Shown here: one piece after another, positions 18,503 to 27,780 of the stretch
Position numbering within the stretch: position 1 is the first letter of the stretch
Layout: every line of letters starts with the position of its first letter
Source of the DNA: Streptomyces peucetius
Lineage (GTDB): Bacteria > Actinomycetota > Actinomycetes > Streptomycetales > Streptomycetaceae
Length of the DNA stretch: 64,000 nt
Assembly: GCF_025854275.1 (NCBI RefSeq)
Contig: NZ_CP107567.1
Span: forward strand, 1-64,000
Direction of reading: 5' to 3'
Program-made: the position numbers and the translations under genes
The notes under the pieces: model-generated
The model's database searches: none
What the model was told of the DNA's origin: nothing
What the model saw: only the letters and a program-made list of their open reading frames with translations

Positions 18503-20030
18503 TCACGCAGCCCAGGCTCCTGTGCGCTCGAGCCGACGCCGACGCGCACACGCCGGCCACGGCGTGGACCTTCCGCACGCGTTCACCGCCAGCGCCCTGA
18601 CGGGAGCGGCTGTGGCCGGTGGCTGGCTGCTCGACGACTTCGACGTGCTGCCCGCCCCCGGCGGCATCGCGACAGCTGTCGCCGGGGCCGCCTGCGTGTT
18701 GTGGTGGACCGGGTCGCGTGCGCTCGCGGCCCGCAGGGGCCTGGTGCGGGGGGAGCAGGTCCGTGAGGAGCGTGATGGCGCTCTCCGGGCCCTGGAAGCG
18801 GTCTTCGCTGCCATCGATCAGGGCCGGCGGAGCGTCCGCTGGGCGGCCGAGCAGGCTGAACAGGGCACTGTGCACGACAACTTTGCACCTCCTTCCGTTC
18901 CGTCGCGCACCGGGGATGTGCGTACCGACGTCGTGCCTCTGCTGGAGCAGGCGTTCGAGGAGTCGTGGAAGACGGTGCTGATGGTCGCGGCCCGCCAGCA
19001 CCAGAAACACCAGAGACTCACCGCCCAGGCGGAACTCGCCGAGATCTTCAACTCGATCGCCCCTCGGCTGCAGAGCCTGAACGCCCGCAGCCTCATCGAG
19101 ATCTCCGAGGTCGAGCGGAATATCGAAGACCCGGAACTGATGGCCAAGGTATTCCGCGTCGACCACCTTCAGACCCAGATCCGGCGCGCCGTGGAAAGCC
19201 TCGCCGTCCTGGGCGGCAACACCCCTTCGCGGGAGAGCGCACCCGTCCCGCTGGCCACGGCAATACGGCGCGCCATCCAGGAGATCCCCGAGTACCAGCG
19301 CGTGCGTGTGGCGCCGTCCCAGCACACCTCTGCCGAAATGCCGGGCTACGTCAGTCCGAACGTTGTGCACATGCTCGCCGAGCTGATGGAGAACGCCACT
19401 GCCTTCTCCAGCGACAGAGTGGAGGTTTTCACCCACCAGGCCGGCGGCGGGATAGCCATCGAAGTACTCGACCGCGGCACCGGCATGTCACAGCAGAAGC
19501 GGGAAACACTCAACCGTCTGCTGGCGGCCCCCGAGACCGAAGATCCGCGCGCCCGCCTGCGGGAGGGCAGGATCGGCCTCCTGGTCGCCGCCCTCCTCGC
19601 AAAGCGCCACAAGATCACCATTCAGCTGGGGCCGAACATCGTCGGTGGAACCCAAGCGGTCGTGGTCATCCCGCCGGACCTGCTCCTCTCCCCCGACATG
19701 CAGACCCATGGCAACATGCCCCCCGCTCAAGGCCCGCGTCCTATGGCGTCCGGCCCGGCGCGGCGGATGCACGCGATGCCAGGTCCGGACGACACGGCTG
19801 AGCTGCCCCGGCGCGTCCCGCCTGCGCTGGTGGGGGAGGCAGCCCCTGCAGCCTTGTCCGTGCAGAGCGAAGGCCGACCGCCGCTGCCGCGTCGCGGTGA
19901 GGCTGCGAAACGGGTTCCGCCTCCGGCACAGCGAGCGCCGAACGGGCCCGCGACCAGCGGGCTGATGGCGAAGTTCCGTTCCCGCAGGCCGGCTGGAGAC
20001 GCATCCGAGTCTGACCCGCCCGGTGCCTGA
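18495..20030 (+). CDS. cvnA: Conservon sensor-kinase-like protein (CvnA)
   Basis: A 511-residue membrane ATPase. Two N-terminal hydrophobic segments (ALTGAAVAGGWLLDDF and GIATAVAGAACVLWW) anchor it, and a helical region follows. A HATPase domain comes next, with N-box MLAELMENATAFSS and G1-like box IEVLDRGTGMS. There is no clear phospho-acceptor His box, as usual for CvnA. The C-terminal 120 residues are Pro-rich and disordered. GTG 18495 follows a GGGAGGCG site and overlaps the preceding gene. CvnA proteins are thought to transmit a signal through CvnB and CvnC to the CvnD GTPase, all of which follow in order. Confidence 0.88.
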   Translation: MSDHAAQAPVRSSRRRRAHAGHGVDLPHAFTASALTGAAVAGGWLLDDFDVLPAPGGIATAVAGAACVLWWTGSRALAARRGLVRGEQVREERDGALRALEAVFAAIDQGRRSVRWAAEQAEQGTVHDNFAPPSVPSRTGDVRTDVVPLLEQAFEESWKTVLMVAARQHQKHQRLTAQAELAEIFNSIAPRLQSLNARSLIEISEVERNIEDPELMAKVFRVDHLQTQIRRAVESLAVLGGNTPSRESAPVPLATAIRRAIQEIPEYQRVRVAPSQHTSAEMPGYVSPNVVHMLAELMENATAFSSDRVEVFTHQAGGGIAIEVLDRGTGMSQQKRETLNRLLAAPETEDPRARLREGRIGLLVAALLAKRHKITIQLGPNIVGGTQAVVVIPPDLLLSPDMQTHGNMPPAQGPRPMASGPARRMHAMPGPDDTAELPRRVPPALVGEAAPAALSVQSEGRPPLPRRGEAAKRVPPPAQRAPNGPATSGLMAKFRSRRPAGDASESDPPGA

Positions 20031-20077
20031 GACACCTTCTGTCCGCTCACGACTTCATTCCTCACCAGGAGACATTC

Positions 20078-20536
20078 ATGCACAACGACGGCACCCCCAC
20101 CACCGGCACCTCCGCGCGCGAGCAGCTCGGAGGACTGCTCGCCGGGCTCATCAAGAAGGCGCCTGGGACCACCCGCGCCCTCCTCGCCGCCGGTGACGGG
20201 ATCAAGGTGGCCTGGACCGAACAGCACGTCGATGACGCCGACAACCTGGCGGCCGTCATCTCCGGGCTGTACTCGCTCGGACGGCAGCAGTTCAAGGACA
20301 CCGCGGGCGGGATTCGCCAGGTGGCCGTCGAGCACGACGGCGGCAGCCTCTACGTGATGAGCGCCGGCGCCGACTTCACAGACGACAGGGCAGTGAACAC
20401 GGTCTTGGCCGTTGTGGCCACGCCCGACGCGGACCCCGGTCAGGTCGGCTACCAAATGGAGGCCTTCGTCAGGGGCCTGGAAGAGCACCTGGTGGTGCAG
20501 GCCCGACCCAGCACGTTCACCGGGTCGGGGCTGTGA
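20078..20536 (+). CDS. cvnB: Roadblock/LC7 protein (CvnB)
   Basis: A 152-residue protein of the roadblock/LC7 fold. It has the typical layout: LGGLLAGLIKKAPGTTRALLA, the GIKVAW strand, then VAVEHDGGSLYVMSAG. Bacterial members bind and regulate small Ras-like GTPases, here presumably the CvnD encoded 350 bases downstream. ATG 20078 has a strong AGGAGA site. CvnC starts 2 bases after its stop. Confidence 0.88.
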   Translation: MHNDGTPTTGTSAREQLGGLLAGLIKKAPGTTRALLAAGDGIKVAWTEQHVDDADNLAAVISGLYSLGRQQFKDTAGGIRQVAVEHDGGSLYVMSAGADFTDDRAVNTVLAVVATPDADPGQVGYQMEAFVRGLEEHLVVQARPSTFTGSGL

Positions 20537-20537
20537 C

Positions 20538-20906
20538 GTGGCGTCCGGCGGCGGCTGGACCGACAGCTCGTTAGAGGATGTCCGCCCTTACACGATCACC
20601 GGGGGCCGCACCCACTCGCATCACCCGCTGCACCTCACCACCTGCCTGATCACCCGGCCGGCCGCCCCCGGGACGGCTCACCCGAGCCCTGAGGGCGAGG
20701 CGCTGCTGCTGCACTGCAGCGGCGCCCCTCGCTCCGTTGCCGAGCTCGCCGCCCGGCTCTGCCAGCCCGTGCAGGTGGTGAAGGTCCTGATCGGGGACCT
20801 TCTCGACTGCGATGCGCTGGCCCTGGCCAACCCGGAAGGCGCCGCAGGTCACGACGATATCCAGCTATTGGAGGCACTGCTTCATGGCCTACACACTCGG
20901 CTCTGA
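20538..20906 (+). CDS. cvnC: DUF742 protein (CvnC)
   Basis: A 122-residue DUF742 protein. It begins at GTG 20538, right after the CvnB stop. The family block is visible (VRPYTITGGRT, then a winged-helix-like CSGAPRSVAELAARLCQPVQVVKVLIGDL). DUF742 proteins always sit between CvnB and CvnD in Streptomyces conservons. Their biochemical role is unknown, but they form part of the membrane-associated complex. The 3' end overlaps CvnD by 23 bases. Confidence 0.88.
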   Translation: MASGGGWTDSSLEDVRPYTITGGRTHSHHPLHLTTCLITRPAAPGTAHPSPEGEALLLHCSGAPRSVAELAARLCQPVQVVKVLIGDLLDCDALALANPEGAAGHDDIQLLEALLHGLHTRL

Positions 20907-21501
20907 CCATGGAAGTGCGGCGGCCCTCATGGCGCAGCTGAAGATCGTGGTTGCCGGCGGCTTCGGCGTCGGCAAGACCACCATGGTCGCCACGCTCAGC
21001 GAGATACCGCCCCTGGCGACTGAGGAAGTCCTCACCGACGCCGGCCGGAGCATCGACGACCTCACCAAAGTGGCGAGCAAGACGACCACCACCGTGGCCA
21101 TGGACTTCGGCCGGATCACGTTCCCCGACCCGCCCCACCCCATGATCCTCTTCCTGTTCGGCACACCGGGACAGGAGCGCTTCTGGTTCGCCTGGCCCGA
21201 CCTCTCGTACGGAGCAGTCGGGGCGGTCGTCCTCGCCGACACCCGGCGCCTGGAGGACTCCTTCGCCGCAGTCAGCTACTTCGAGCAGCTGGAGACACCG
21301 TTCGTCGTCGCCGTCAACGAGTTCGACGACGCCCACCGCTACCCGCCCGACGAGGTACGCCTGGCCCTCGAGCTTGACCCCGGCGTCCCCGTACTCACCT
21401 GCGATGTCCGCCAGCGGGCATCGGCCATGACCGTGCTGATCCGGCTCGTCGAACACAGCCTTCGAAGCCGCGGTCACCTCACCTCCGGAGCCCTCACATG
21501 A
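20884..21501 (+). CDS. cvnD: Conservon small GTPase (CvnD)
   Basis: A 205-residue Ras-like GTPase of the conservon family. It shows Walker A GGFGVGKTT, a G3-like LFGTPGQERFW, and a NEFDD stretch in the place of the NKxD guanine-specificity motif, as is usual for this family. ATG 20884 lies inside cvnC, giving tight translational coupling. By analogy with studied conservons, it cycles between GTP and GDP forms and controls development or antibiotic production; the target here is unknown. Confidence 0.9.
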   Translation: MAYTLGSDHGSAAALMAQLKIVVAGGFGVGKTTMVATLSEIPPLATEEVLTDAGRSIDDLTKVASKTTTTVAMDFGRITFPDPPHPMILFLFGTPGQERFWFAWPDLSYGAVGAVVLADTRRLEDSFAAVSYFEQLETPFVVAVNEFDDAHRYPPDEVRLALELDPGVPVLTCDVRQRASAMTVLIRLVEHSLRSRGHLTSGALT

Positions 21502-22025
21502 CCTTCTCCGCCAACGTCCCGTACCCCGACGCCCCGCAGATGGAGCGAGCAGCTCTGCTGCGTGCCCTCGGCCTGGAAGGCCCGGAACCGGAGCTCGACG
21601 AGTTCGCCGCGCGACTGGCCCAAGAGGCCGGCGTCCCCTACGCCATGGTCAACATCTTCGGAGCCGAGCAGCAGTTCTTCGGCCTGCACACACCCGGAGA
21701 GGAGAGCGAGCTGCCGACCGTCGGCCGCAGCATGCCCCTCGACAACGGATACTGCCCCGAAGTCGTTGACCGCAAGAAGGCCCTGGTCCTGCCCGATGTG
21801 TTCGCCTCGCCGCGATTCTCGGGCAACACCGTCGTCGACCGCATCGGGATCCGCACCTACGCCGGCGCTCCCCTCCTTCACGGCGACACGGTGCTCGGCA
21901 CCCTGTGCTTCGTGGGCCCCGTGGAACGGGACCTGAGTACCGGCCGGCGCTCCCTGGATCTCATCAAGCAGCGCCGCGACGACCTCATGAACTTCCTCTA
22001 CCAGCGGGCCGACATCCAGCCGTAG
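21498..22025 (+). CDS. GAF domain protein of the conservon operon
   Basis: A 175-residue single GAF domain protein. A VPYAMVNIFGAEQQFFGL segment, a central NGYCPEVVDRKKALVLPDV and a GAPLLHGDTVLGTLCFVG strand match the fold. Such domains bind small ligands, haem or redox centres. Many conservons carry an extra fifth gene such as this or a cytochrome P450. The start overlaps the CvnD stop (ATGA). It may provide the sensory input, which is inference from operon position only. Confidence 0.82.
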   Translation: MTFSANVPYPDAPQMERAALLRALGLEGPEPELDEFAARLAQEAGVPYAMVNIFGAEQQFFGLHTPGEESELPTVGRSMPLDNGYCPEVVDRKKALVLPDVFASPRFSGNTVVDRIGIRTYAGAPLLHGDTVLGTLCFVGPVERDLSTGRRSLDLIKQRRDDLMNFLYQRADIQP

Positions 22026-22083
22026 CCCGCCTTCGCACCGCCGTACGCCCAATGCGCGACCAACAGGGAGGGGAGCCCGAACA

Positions 22084-23292
22084 ATGTTCGACGACTATCT
22101 CGCAGAGCGTCACCATGAACTCCGTGCAGAGGTCCGCGACTTCGCGGAGTCCAAGGTTGCGCCGCGCGTGGCGGACATGGAACGCACCGGAGAGATCGAA
22201 ACCGAGCTCGCGTCGGCCATCGCCCGCCAGGGGTGGATCGGCGTCACCGTCGACCAGGCGTACGGCGGCATGGGGGCCGGTCACCGTGCCAAGACCATCA
22301 TCATCGAAGAACTTGCCCGTGTGTGTGGGGCGATGGGCGCCATGGTGCAGGCGTCCCAGCTCGGCGTCGCCAAGGTCATCCACTACGGGAACGAGCGGCA
22401 GAAGCGTCGCTGGCTGCCACGGTTCGCGCAGGGCAGCTGCCTGCCCACGATCGCGGTCACCGAGCCGGGGAGCGGCAGTCACGTCCTGGGCATGGAGACC
22501 ACCGCCCGCCGCGACGGCGACAGCTACGTCCTCAGCGGCCGGAAGTCGTATGTCGGCAACAGCCACATCGGCCATGTGCACGGGGTCGTGGCCCGCACCG
22601 GCACCGGGTCCAGGGGGCTGACCGCGTTCCTGGTCGAGGCCGACCAGCCTGGCCTGTCGCTCGAGCCGCACATGCGAACACTCGGCTTGAAAGGATTCAG
22701 CTTCGGTGAACTGCACTTCGACGAGTGCCGCATACCTGCCGCGAACCGGCTGGGGAACGAAGGCGACGGGCTCGACGTCGCCTACTCGTCCAGCATGCTG
22801 TACGGGCGCCCGAACCTGACCGCTGTGGCCCTCGGTATCCAGCAGGCGATCCTCGAAGAGACCGTCCGGTTCACCATCGAGCGCCAGCGCTACGGCAAGC
22901 CCCTGCACGACCTCTCCACCATCACGGTCAAGATCGGGCAGCTCCAGTCCTGGCTGATGACGTCACGCCAGACGGCCTATCACGCCGCGTATCTGCTGGA
23001 CACGGGTCAGCCGTGTGACGCCGAGCTGATGAACGCCAAAGTCGTCAACGTCGAACTGGCCATCGACTCCGCCCGCACCGCCATGGAAATCCATGCGGCA
23101 GCCAGCCTGTTCACCGACCGCCCCATCGAGCGCTACGTACGGGACGTTTTCCACCTCTTCGCCCCTGCCGGCACCTCGGACATCCAGCTCCTTCGTCTCG
23201 GCGAACTGGCCCTCGGCCTGAACAAAGGCCAGTGGTCGGAGCGCCTGGCCGCAACAACGAACGCCGACCACGCCTCGGCCGCCGGGCTCTGA
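22084..23292 (+). CDS. Acyl-CoA dehydrogenase family protein
   Basis: A 402-residue flavoenzyme with the full acyl-CoA dehydrogenase layout: an N-terminal helical domain, a central strand region (AVTEPGSGSHVLGMETTA, then YVLSGRKSYVGNS), and a C-terminal helical domain with RYGKPLHDLSTI. In the usual catalytic-Glu position near the C-terminus (consensus YEGTSEIQ) it reads PAGTSDIQ, so Glu is replaced by Ala. Some dehydrogenases carry the base on another helix, so activity cannot be ruled out. ATG 22084 follows GGGAGGGGAG. It lies 58 bases after the GAF gene and is probably in the conservon operon. Confidence 0.85.
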   Translation: MFDDYLAERHHELRAEVRDFAESKVAPRVADMERTGEIETELASAIARQGWIGVTVDQAYGGMGAGHRAKTIIIEELARVCGAMGAMVQASQLGVAKVIHYGNERQKRRWLPRFAQGSCLPTIAVTEPGSGSHVLGMETTARRDGDSYVLSGRKSYVGNSHIGHVHGVVARTGTGSRGLTAFLVEADQPGLSLEPHMRTLGLKGFSFGELHFDECRIPAANRLGNEGDGLDVAYSSSMLYGRPNLTAVALGIQQAILEETVRFTIERQRYGKPLHDLSTITVKIGQLQSWLMTSRQTAYHAAYLLDTGQPCDAELMNAKVVNVELAIDSARTAMEIHAAASLFTDRPIERYVRDVFHLFAPAGTSDIQLLRLGELALGLNKGQWSERLAATTNADHASAAGL

Positions 23293-23349
23293 CTTCACCC
23301 GCCCCCGCCACCACCATCCACCCGCAGCCGCACCGTTGAAGGACCAACC

Positions 23350-25425
23350 GTGACCGTGATCGAGGACTACGCCCTGGTGGGCGACATGCAGACGTCCTGC
23401 CTCATCAGCAAAGTCGGTAAAGCCGACTGGATGTGCCTGCCGACCTTCGAGGCGCCGGCAGTTTTCGCCGCGCTCCTCGGCACCGACGAGCACGGCTCCT
23501 GGCAGATCCGTCCCCAGGGGCCGGCCACCTCGGCACACCGCTATCTGCAGGACACGCTCATCCTGGAAACCACCTGGCGCCGCTCGGACGGAACAGTCCG
23601 CGTTCTGGACTTCATGCCGCCCCACCCCCCTGGCTCTCCGGGCAGCCCCCAGCTCATCAGGATCGTCCAAGGCATCGCGGGCAAGGTCCGTATGGTCTCC
23701 CGGGCCCGCATGCGCTTCTCCTACGGCCAGGTCGATCCCCGCCGCGAGCGCATCCCCCATGCCTTCGGCTCGACCAGGCATCGAGCGGTGGCCGGCAGCG
23801 ATGCGGTCTGGCTGGACAGTTCCGTCCCCATGACCGACCACGACGACCACACCACCCGGGCCGACTTCATCATCCAGGAAGGCGAACAGGTGGCTTTCGC
23901 ACTCACCTGGCAGCCCTCGCACCTCGACCCGCCGCCCTACCCCCACCCCGACCAGGCACTCGTCCAGACCAACCGCTTCTGGACCGACTGGGCGGCCCGC
24001 ACCACCTACACCGGCCCCTACAGCGAAGCCGTGATGCGCTCCCTCATCACGCTCAAGGCCCTCACCTACGCGCCGACCGGCGCCATCGTCGCCGCACCCA
24101 CCACGTCCCTGCCCGAAGAGATCGGCGGCTCCCGCAACTGGGACTACCGCTACACCTGGCTGCGTGACGCCGCGATCACCCTCGCCGTCCTCGTACGCAC
24201 CGGATACCTCGACGAGGCCGGCGCGTGGCGCGAATGGCTCCTGCGCGCCGTGGCGGGCGACCCGAGCCGGCTGCAGATCATGTACGGCATCACCGGGCGC
24301 CGCGACCTCCCGGAGAGAGTCCTCGCACACCTCCCGGGCTACGAGAACTCCCGCCCCGTCCGCGTCGGCAACGGTGCCGCTCACCAGCTCCAGCTCGACG
24401 TCTACGGCGAGGTCATCGAAACCCTGCACCTGAGCCACCTCGCCGGCCTCGACCACCACGACGACGCCTACCAACTGCAGATCGAACTCATCGAGTACCT
24501 CGAGCGCGCCTGGCGGGAAGAGGACGAGGGCATCTGGGAGATCCGCGGCAGGCGGCGCCACTTCGTGCACTCCAAGGTGATGGCGTGGGTCGCCGTCGAC
24601 CGCATGATCAAGCTCGTCGAGTCCGGCGACGCCACCGGCCCCGTCGCACGCTGGCGTCGCCTGCGGCAGGCCATCCACGACGACGTGTGCGCCAACGGGT
24701 ACGACGCAGAGCGCAACACCTTCACCCAGTCCTACGGCTCCCAGGAACTCGATGCCGCCCTGCTGCTCCTTCCGCAGGTCGGGTTCCTCCCCGCGAGCGA
24801 CAAGCGCGTCATCGGCACGGTCGAAGCCATCCAGCGCGAGCTCTCCACGGCCGAGGGCCTCATTCGCCGGTATCCGACCGCCGGACGCGAACCCGGCATC
24901 GACGGCCTCCCAGGGGACGAGGGCAGCTTCCTGGCGTGCTCCTTCTGGATGGTCGAGGGCCTGGCCATGATTGGCCGGAAGGACGAGGCCCGCCGTCTGT
25001 TCGACCAACTCCTGACGCTGCGCAACGATGTCGGCCTCCTCGCCGAGGAGTACGACACCACGGCCGGCAGACAGCTCGGCAATTTCCCGCAGGCCTTCAG
25101 CCACTGGGCACTTATCGGGGCGGCGCTCCGTCTCGAGTCCGAGGGCGCCACCGACGCCCCCCGCGATGTGGGATCCCAGATCCCGTGTTCTTTTCCCGCC
25201 GGCGATGTCCCTCGCGTGGCCAACGGGACACGGGGATGGGAATCCGCGGGCGAAGGGCCCCCTACCGCGCCAGGAGCGGCGCCACGGCAGAGGAAGCGGA
25301 CACGTCCACGCTACGACGACCAGCGGGCACCGGGTGGAGTAGCCACGAAACCCGCTGCTCGGATCGAAGCCACTGGACAGCCCGACGCGGAACCCACACG
25401 CGACAACGCCACCACCTCAGCCTGA
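23350..25425 (+). CDS. Glycoside hydrolase family 15 (glucoamylase/trehalase-like)
   Basis: A 691-residue cytosolic enzyme. The N-terminal beta-sandwich (YALVGDMQTSCLISKVGKAD) is followed by an alpha/alpha-toroid with SRNWDYRYTWLRDAA, HQLQLDVYGEVIETL (candidate acid Glu) and GDEGSFLACSFWMVEGL (candidate base Glu). In actinomycetes this subgroup includes trehalases as well as glucan hydrolases, so either substrate is possible. The catalytic part ends near residue 600, and the remaining 90 residues are Pro/Arg/Thr-rich and look disordered. It starts with GTG 23350, 58 bases after the dehydrogenase gene. Confidence 0.88.
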   Translation: MTVIEDYALVGDMQTSCLISKVGKADWMCLPTFEAPAVFAALLGTDEHGSWQIRPQGPATSAHRYLQDTLILETTWRRSDGTVRVLDFMPPHPPGSPGSPQLIRIVQGIAGKVRMVSRARMRFSYGQVDPRRERIPHAFGSTRHRAVAGSDAVWLDSSVPMTDHDDHTTRADFIIQEGEQVAFALTWQPSHLDPPPYPHPDQALVQTNRFWTDWAARTTYTGPYSEAVMRSLITLKALTYAPTGAIVAAPTTSLPEEIGGSRNWDYRYTWLRDAAITLAVLVRTGYLDEAGAWREWLLRAVAGDPSRLQIMYGITGRRDLPERVLAHLPGYENSRPVRVGNGAAHQLQLDVYGEVIETLHLSHLAGLDHHDDAYQLQIELIEYLERAWREEDEGIWEIRGRRRHFVHSKVMAWVAVDRMIKLVESGDATGPVARWRRLRQAIHDDVCANGYDAERNTFTQSYGSQELDAALLLLPQVGFLPASDKRVIGTVEAIQRELSTAEGLIRRYPTAGREPGIDGLPGDEGSFLACSFWMVEGLAMIGRKDEARRLFDQLLTLRNDVGLLAEEYDTTAGRQLGNFPQAFSHWALIGAALRLESEGATDAPRDVGSQIPCSFPAGDVPRVANGTRGWESAGEGPPTAPGAAPRQRKRTRPRYDDQRAPGGVATKPAARIEATGQPDAEPTRDNATTSA

Positions 25426-25621
25426 ACCTGCCGCCGGCAGCAGAACGGCCGACGCCGAGGTACTGACGCACTCGGCTTCACGCTCATGTGGGCCCCAGGA
25501 ACCTGTCGTTCGTCCCCAGCCGTCACCGCACTGTCGATGCGCCAGCCCGCCCGCACTGTCCGGCCGTGCCCGCACAACTCCAACACCACGAAGTCCGCGA
25601 CCGCAGCCACCAAGGAAGACG

Positions 25622-26128
25622 ATGCCCGCCAGACCGACCAACCCCTCAAAGGCTCTCCGCCTGACGCCCACGCAGGTCCAGATCATGGAACACCTTGCCG
25701 AAGGAGCCACCACCAGCGACACAGCATCCGCGCTGGGCATCAAGCAAGGAACGCTCGACGGGCACCTCCGGCAGATCGGCAACAAGACCGGCGCCTCGAG
25801 CCGCCCCGCGCGGGTCCACGCCGCGCTCACCACCGGCCAGCTGAAGCCGCCACCGGCCCCGGAGGAAAGGCCCGACTTCTCCCCCGCCGACTTGCTCCTG
25901 CTGTCCGCGGTCGCCGTGCACTCCACAACGGAGGAGATCGCCAAGGCAGCCGGCGGACTGCCGCAGAGCACAGTGCGCCCAGCCATCAAGGCCTTGGTGG
26001 ACACGGCCGGAGCGAAGAACGCCGCCCACCTCGTCGGCCTCGCCCACGCGTGGGGACTCCTCGGCCCGGGCCGCGATCGCACCACGGACACGCAGACGGC
26101 CTCAACGCTCACTGGCGGGCTGCGATGA
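25622..26128 (+). CDS. LuxR-type helix-turn-helix regulator, short
   Basis: A 168-residue protein. Residues about 12-60 form a GerE/LuxR-like HTH (LTPTQVQIMEHLAEGATTSD and ASALGIKQGTLDGHLRQIGN). A second, similar helical unit follows at residues 90-145. It has no receiver domain. ATG 25622 follows CAAGGAAG. Its stop overlaps the next start (ATGA), making it the first gene of a five-gene overlapping run. Confidence 0.7.
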   Translation: MPARPTNPSKALRLTPTQVQIMEHLAEGATTSDTASALGIKQGTLDGHLRQIGNKTGASSRPARVHAALTTGQLKPPPAPEERPDFSPADLLLLSAVAVHSTTEEIAKAAGGLPQSTVRPAIKALVDTAGAKNAAHLVGLAHAWGLLGPGRDRTTDTQTASTLTGGLR

Positions 26129-26823
26129 CGGGACGGCCTGACACGCACTCCTGCAGACAGGCGGAGTCCAGTACACCAGGGGCCGTGGAGGGCACCACCG
26201 GAACATCGGTCTACGCGATGCGCGCGATCACCACCGCTGAAGACCGGGCGGCCGTCAAACGACTGGTCGAGGAACGCAACCGCTGGCTCGCCACCCGGTT
26301 GATCGCCGGACCCAGCATGACCGAGGCAGGCACCACAGTGCCCGAGGAATCACTCACCGTCGGTCTCTTCGAGGACGACCAGCCCGTCGGCTGCCTCCGG
26401 TTGCAGAGACAGCCGCGCCACGAGGCCCATTGGGCAGCCGAACCCGCGGAACCGAGCCTGCTGCTCTCCTTCGCTCACAGCACCCCAGGCCGTGCGAGCG
26501 ACCGAATCGGCCAGCTGATGTCGATATGGGCCCAGGACTTCGCCGCCCGTCTCGGCATGGCCTCCGTGCGCTGCGAGATACCCGGATCACCCGCAGTTCT
26601 GAGCGAAGGCCGCAGACCCGGGCGCCTGCTGCGCCATCTCCGTGACCGGTGCGGATGGCAGATCAAGCACCACGGCAGAACCCCCGCAGGCCGGCCGGTG
26701 GCTCTGCTGCAACTGCCGGCGCTGGCCCGCCCCGACCTCGCCCCGCTCATTCTCTGCAGGGTCCCCCTGACCATTCGCGACGCCGCACGCGCGCCCCACA
26801 CCTCCATCGGGAGCCAGCCTTGA
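26125..26823 (+). CDS. GNAT-like acyltransferase
   Basis: A 232-residue protein. The first 30 residues are low complexity. After that, a GNAT-like order is seen: RAITTAEDRAAVKRLVEERN, the strand SLTVGLFEDDQPVGCLRLQR, a helix RIGQLMSIWAQDFAARLGM and a final strand region. The acetyl-CoA loop is poorly conserved, so the assignment is moderate. ATG 26125 overlaps the previous stop (ATGA), and its own stop overlaps the next start (TTGA). Confidence 0.55.
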   Translation: MTGRPDTHSCRQAESSTPGAVEGTTGTSVYAMRAITTAEDRAAVKRLVEERNRWLATRLIAGPSMTEAGTTVPEESLTVGLFEDDQPVGCLRLQRQPRHEAHWAAEPAEPSLLLSFAHSTPGRASDRIGQLMSIWAQDFAARLGMASVRCEIPGSPAVLSEGRRPGRLLRHLRDRCGWQIKHHGRTPAGRPVALLQLPALARPDLAPLILCRVPLTIRDAARAPHTSIGSQP

Positions 26824-27593
26824 CGACACCACCAGCAGAGCCGCTGCTGCAGGACCTGCGCTGCGATCTCGACGTCCTCGCCTCCCCGGACGCATCCGAC
26901 TGGCCGAAGGTGGCCGACGCAGCCGGCCGGCTCGCCCCCACGGTCTGGGAGGCGCTGCAGCGGCAGGGCCTGCTAGAAGGACTGACTCCGCACGACCAGG
27001 CCGCCGTCCACTACGCGCTCGCCCTCGGGAACCGCATCCAATCGGCCCCACACAGGCAACGGGACATCGCCTACTGGCGGCCCCTCATTGACGAACTGCG
27101 CTCTGAGATCGCCCATTTCGCGACGTGGTGGACGCCCGGCACCCTGGCGTGGCCGGAAGCGGATCCCGAACGGGCGCAGCAAGGGACCGGCGCCATTGAG
27201 CTGCGCAAGCGGCTCATCGCCCTCCCACCATCCTGGCAGCACCACATTCTGGAGCGGCTGACACCGGTCCGGCGATACAGCCAGGACGAGAGCGCCAACG
27301 ACACCCCCGCGCTGGCCGCCCTGCTCCGTCATGCCGAAGAACAGACGCGGCTCATGAACTTCCCTCCCGCGCCCGGACCGTTCACGACCCGCCTGGAACC
27401 TGGCGCACGCGGACAAGACGTGATGGCCCGCCTTCTTCTGCTGCCCGAGGGATGGCAGACGGAGGTCGTACGACGCCTCGCCGCCGGCGCCGGTCCTCTC
27501 ACGTCGGTCTCGGACGCGGGGATGGCACTCAACATCATCCGCGTCTTCGGGGTACGGCTCGCCTGGAACGCCTCTACAGGGTCAGGCCAGTGA
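26820..27593 (+). CDS. Hypothetical protein in an overlapping operon
   Basis: A 257-residue, mostly helical, soluble protein that I do not recognise. Trp-rich helices such as LIDELRSEIAHFATWW and LPPSWQHHILERL stand out. I place the start at TTG 26820 because it overlaps the upstream stop in the TTGA pattern and the protein-like sequence begins there. Its TGA overlaps a GTG (GTGA) that belongs to a different phase from the next small coding stretch. Confidence 0.55.
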   Translation: MTTPPAEPLLQDLRCDLDVLASPDASDWPKVADAAGRLAPTVWEALQRQGLLEGLTPHDQAAVHYALALGNRIQSAPHRQRDIAYWRPLIDELRSEIAHFATWWTPGTLAWPEADPERAQQGTGAIELRKRLIALPPSWQHHILERLTPVRRYSQDESANDTPALAALLRHAEEQTRLMNFPPAPGPFTTRLEPGARGQDVMARLLLLPEGWQTEVVRRLAAGAGPLTSVSDAGMALNIIRVFGVRLAWNASTGSGQ

Positions 27594-27594
27594 T

Positions 27595-27780
27595 CACTAC
27601 CGGCCCACGGCGAGCCATGCCGACCGGAGGAACAACGAACTGGTCGCCCAAGCCGACGCCGCCGGCCTCGAGGGGTTGGAAGAGGAACTCAACTTCTACG
27701 CCACGGCCCTGAAGGACATCGACGATGACGAGCTCATGCGTGAGCTGATGGTCACCCAGCCCCCGGGGGCAGCCTCATGA
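27595..27780 (+). CDS. Small acidic protein, start uncertain
   Basis: A coding stretch of about 60 residues ending at TGA 27778-27780. Acidic, helical sequence is clear (NELVAQADAAGLEGLEEE and LKDIDDDELMRELM). No ATG or GTG start is present in phase. The only overlapping start (GTG 27590) is in another phase, so either the start is unusual (TTG or CTG) or a single-base frameshift separates start and body. The stop overlaps ATG 27777 of the next gene. Confidence 0.4.
   Translation, partial: HYRPTASHADRRNNELVAQADAAGLEGLEEELNFYATALKDIDDDELMRELMVTQPPGAAS

Noticed and set aside
22963..25104. A 713-codon minus-strand frame opposite the GH15 gene.
   Set aside because: Antisense shadow; the plus strand encodes GH15 with intact motifs.
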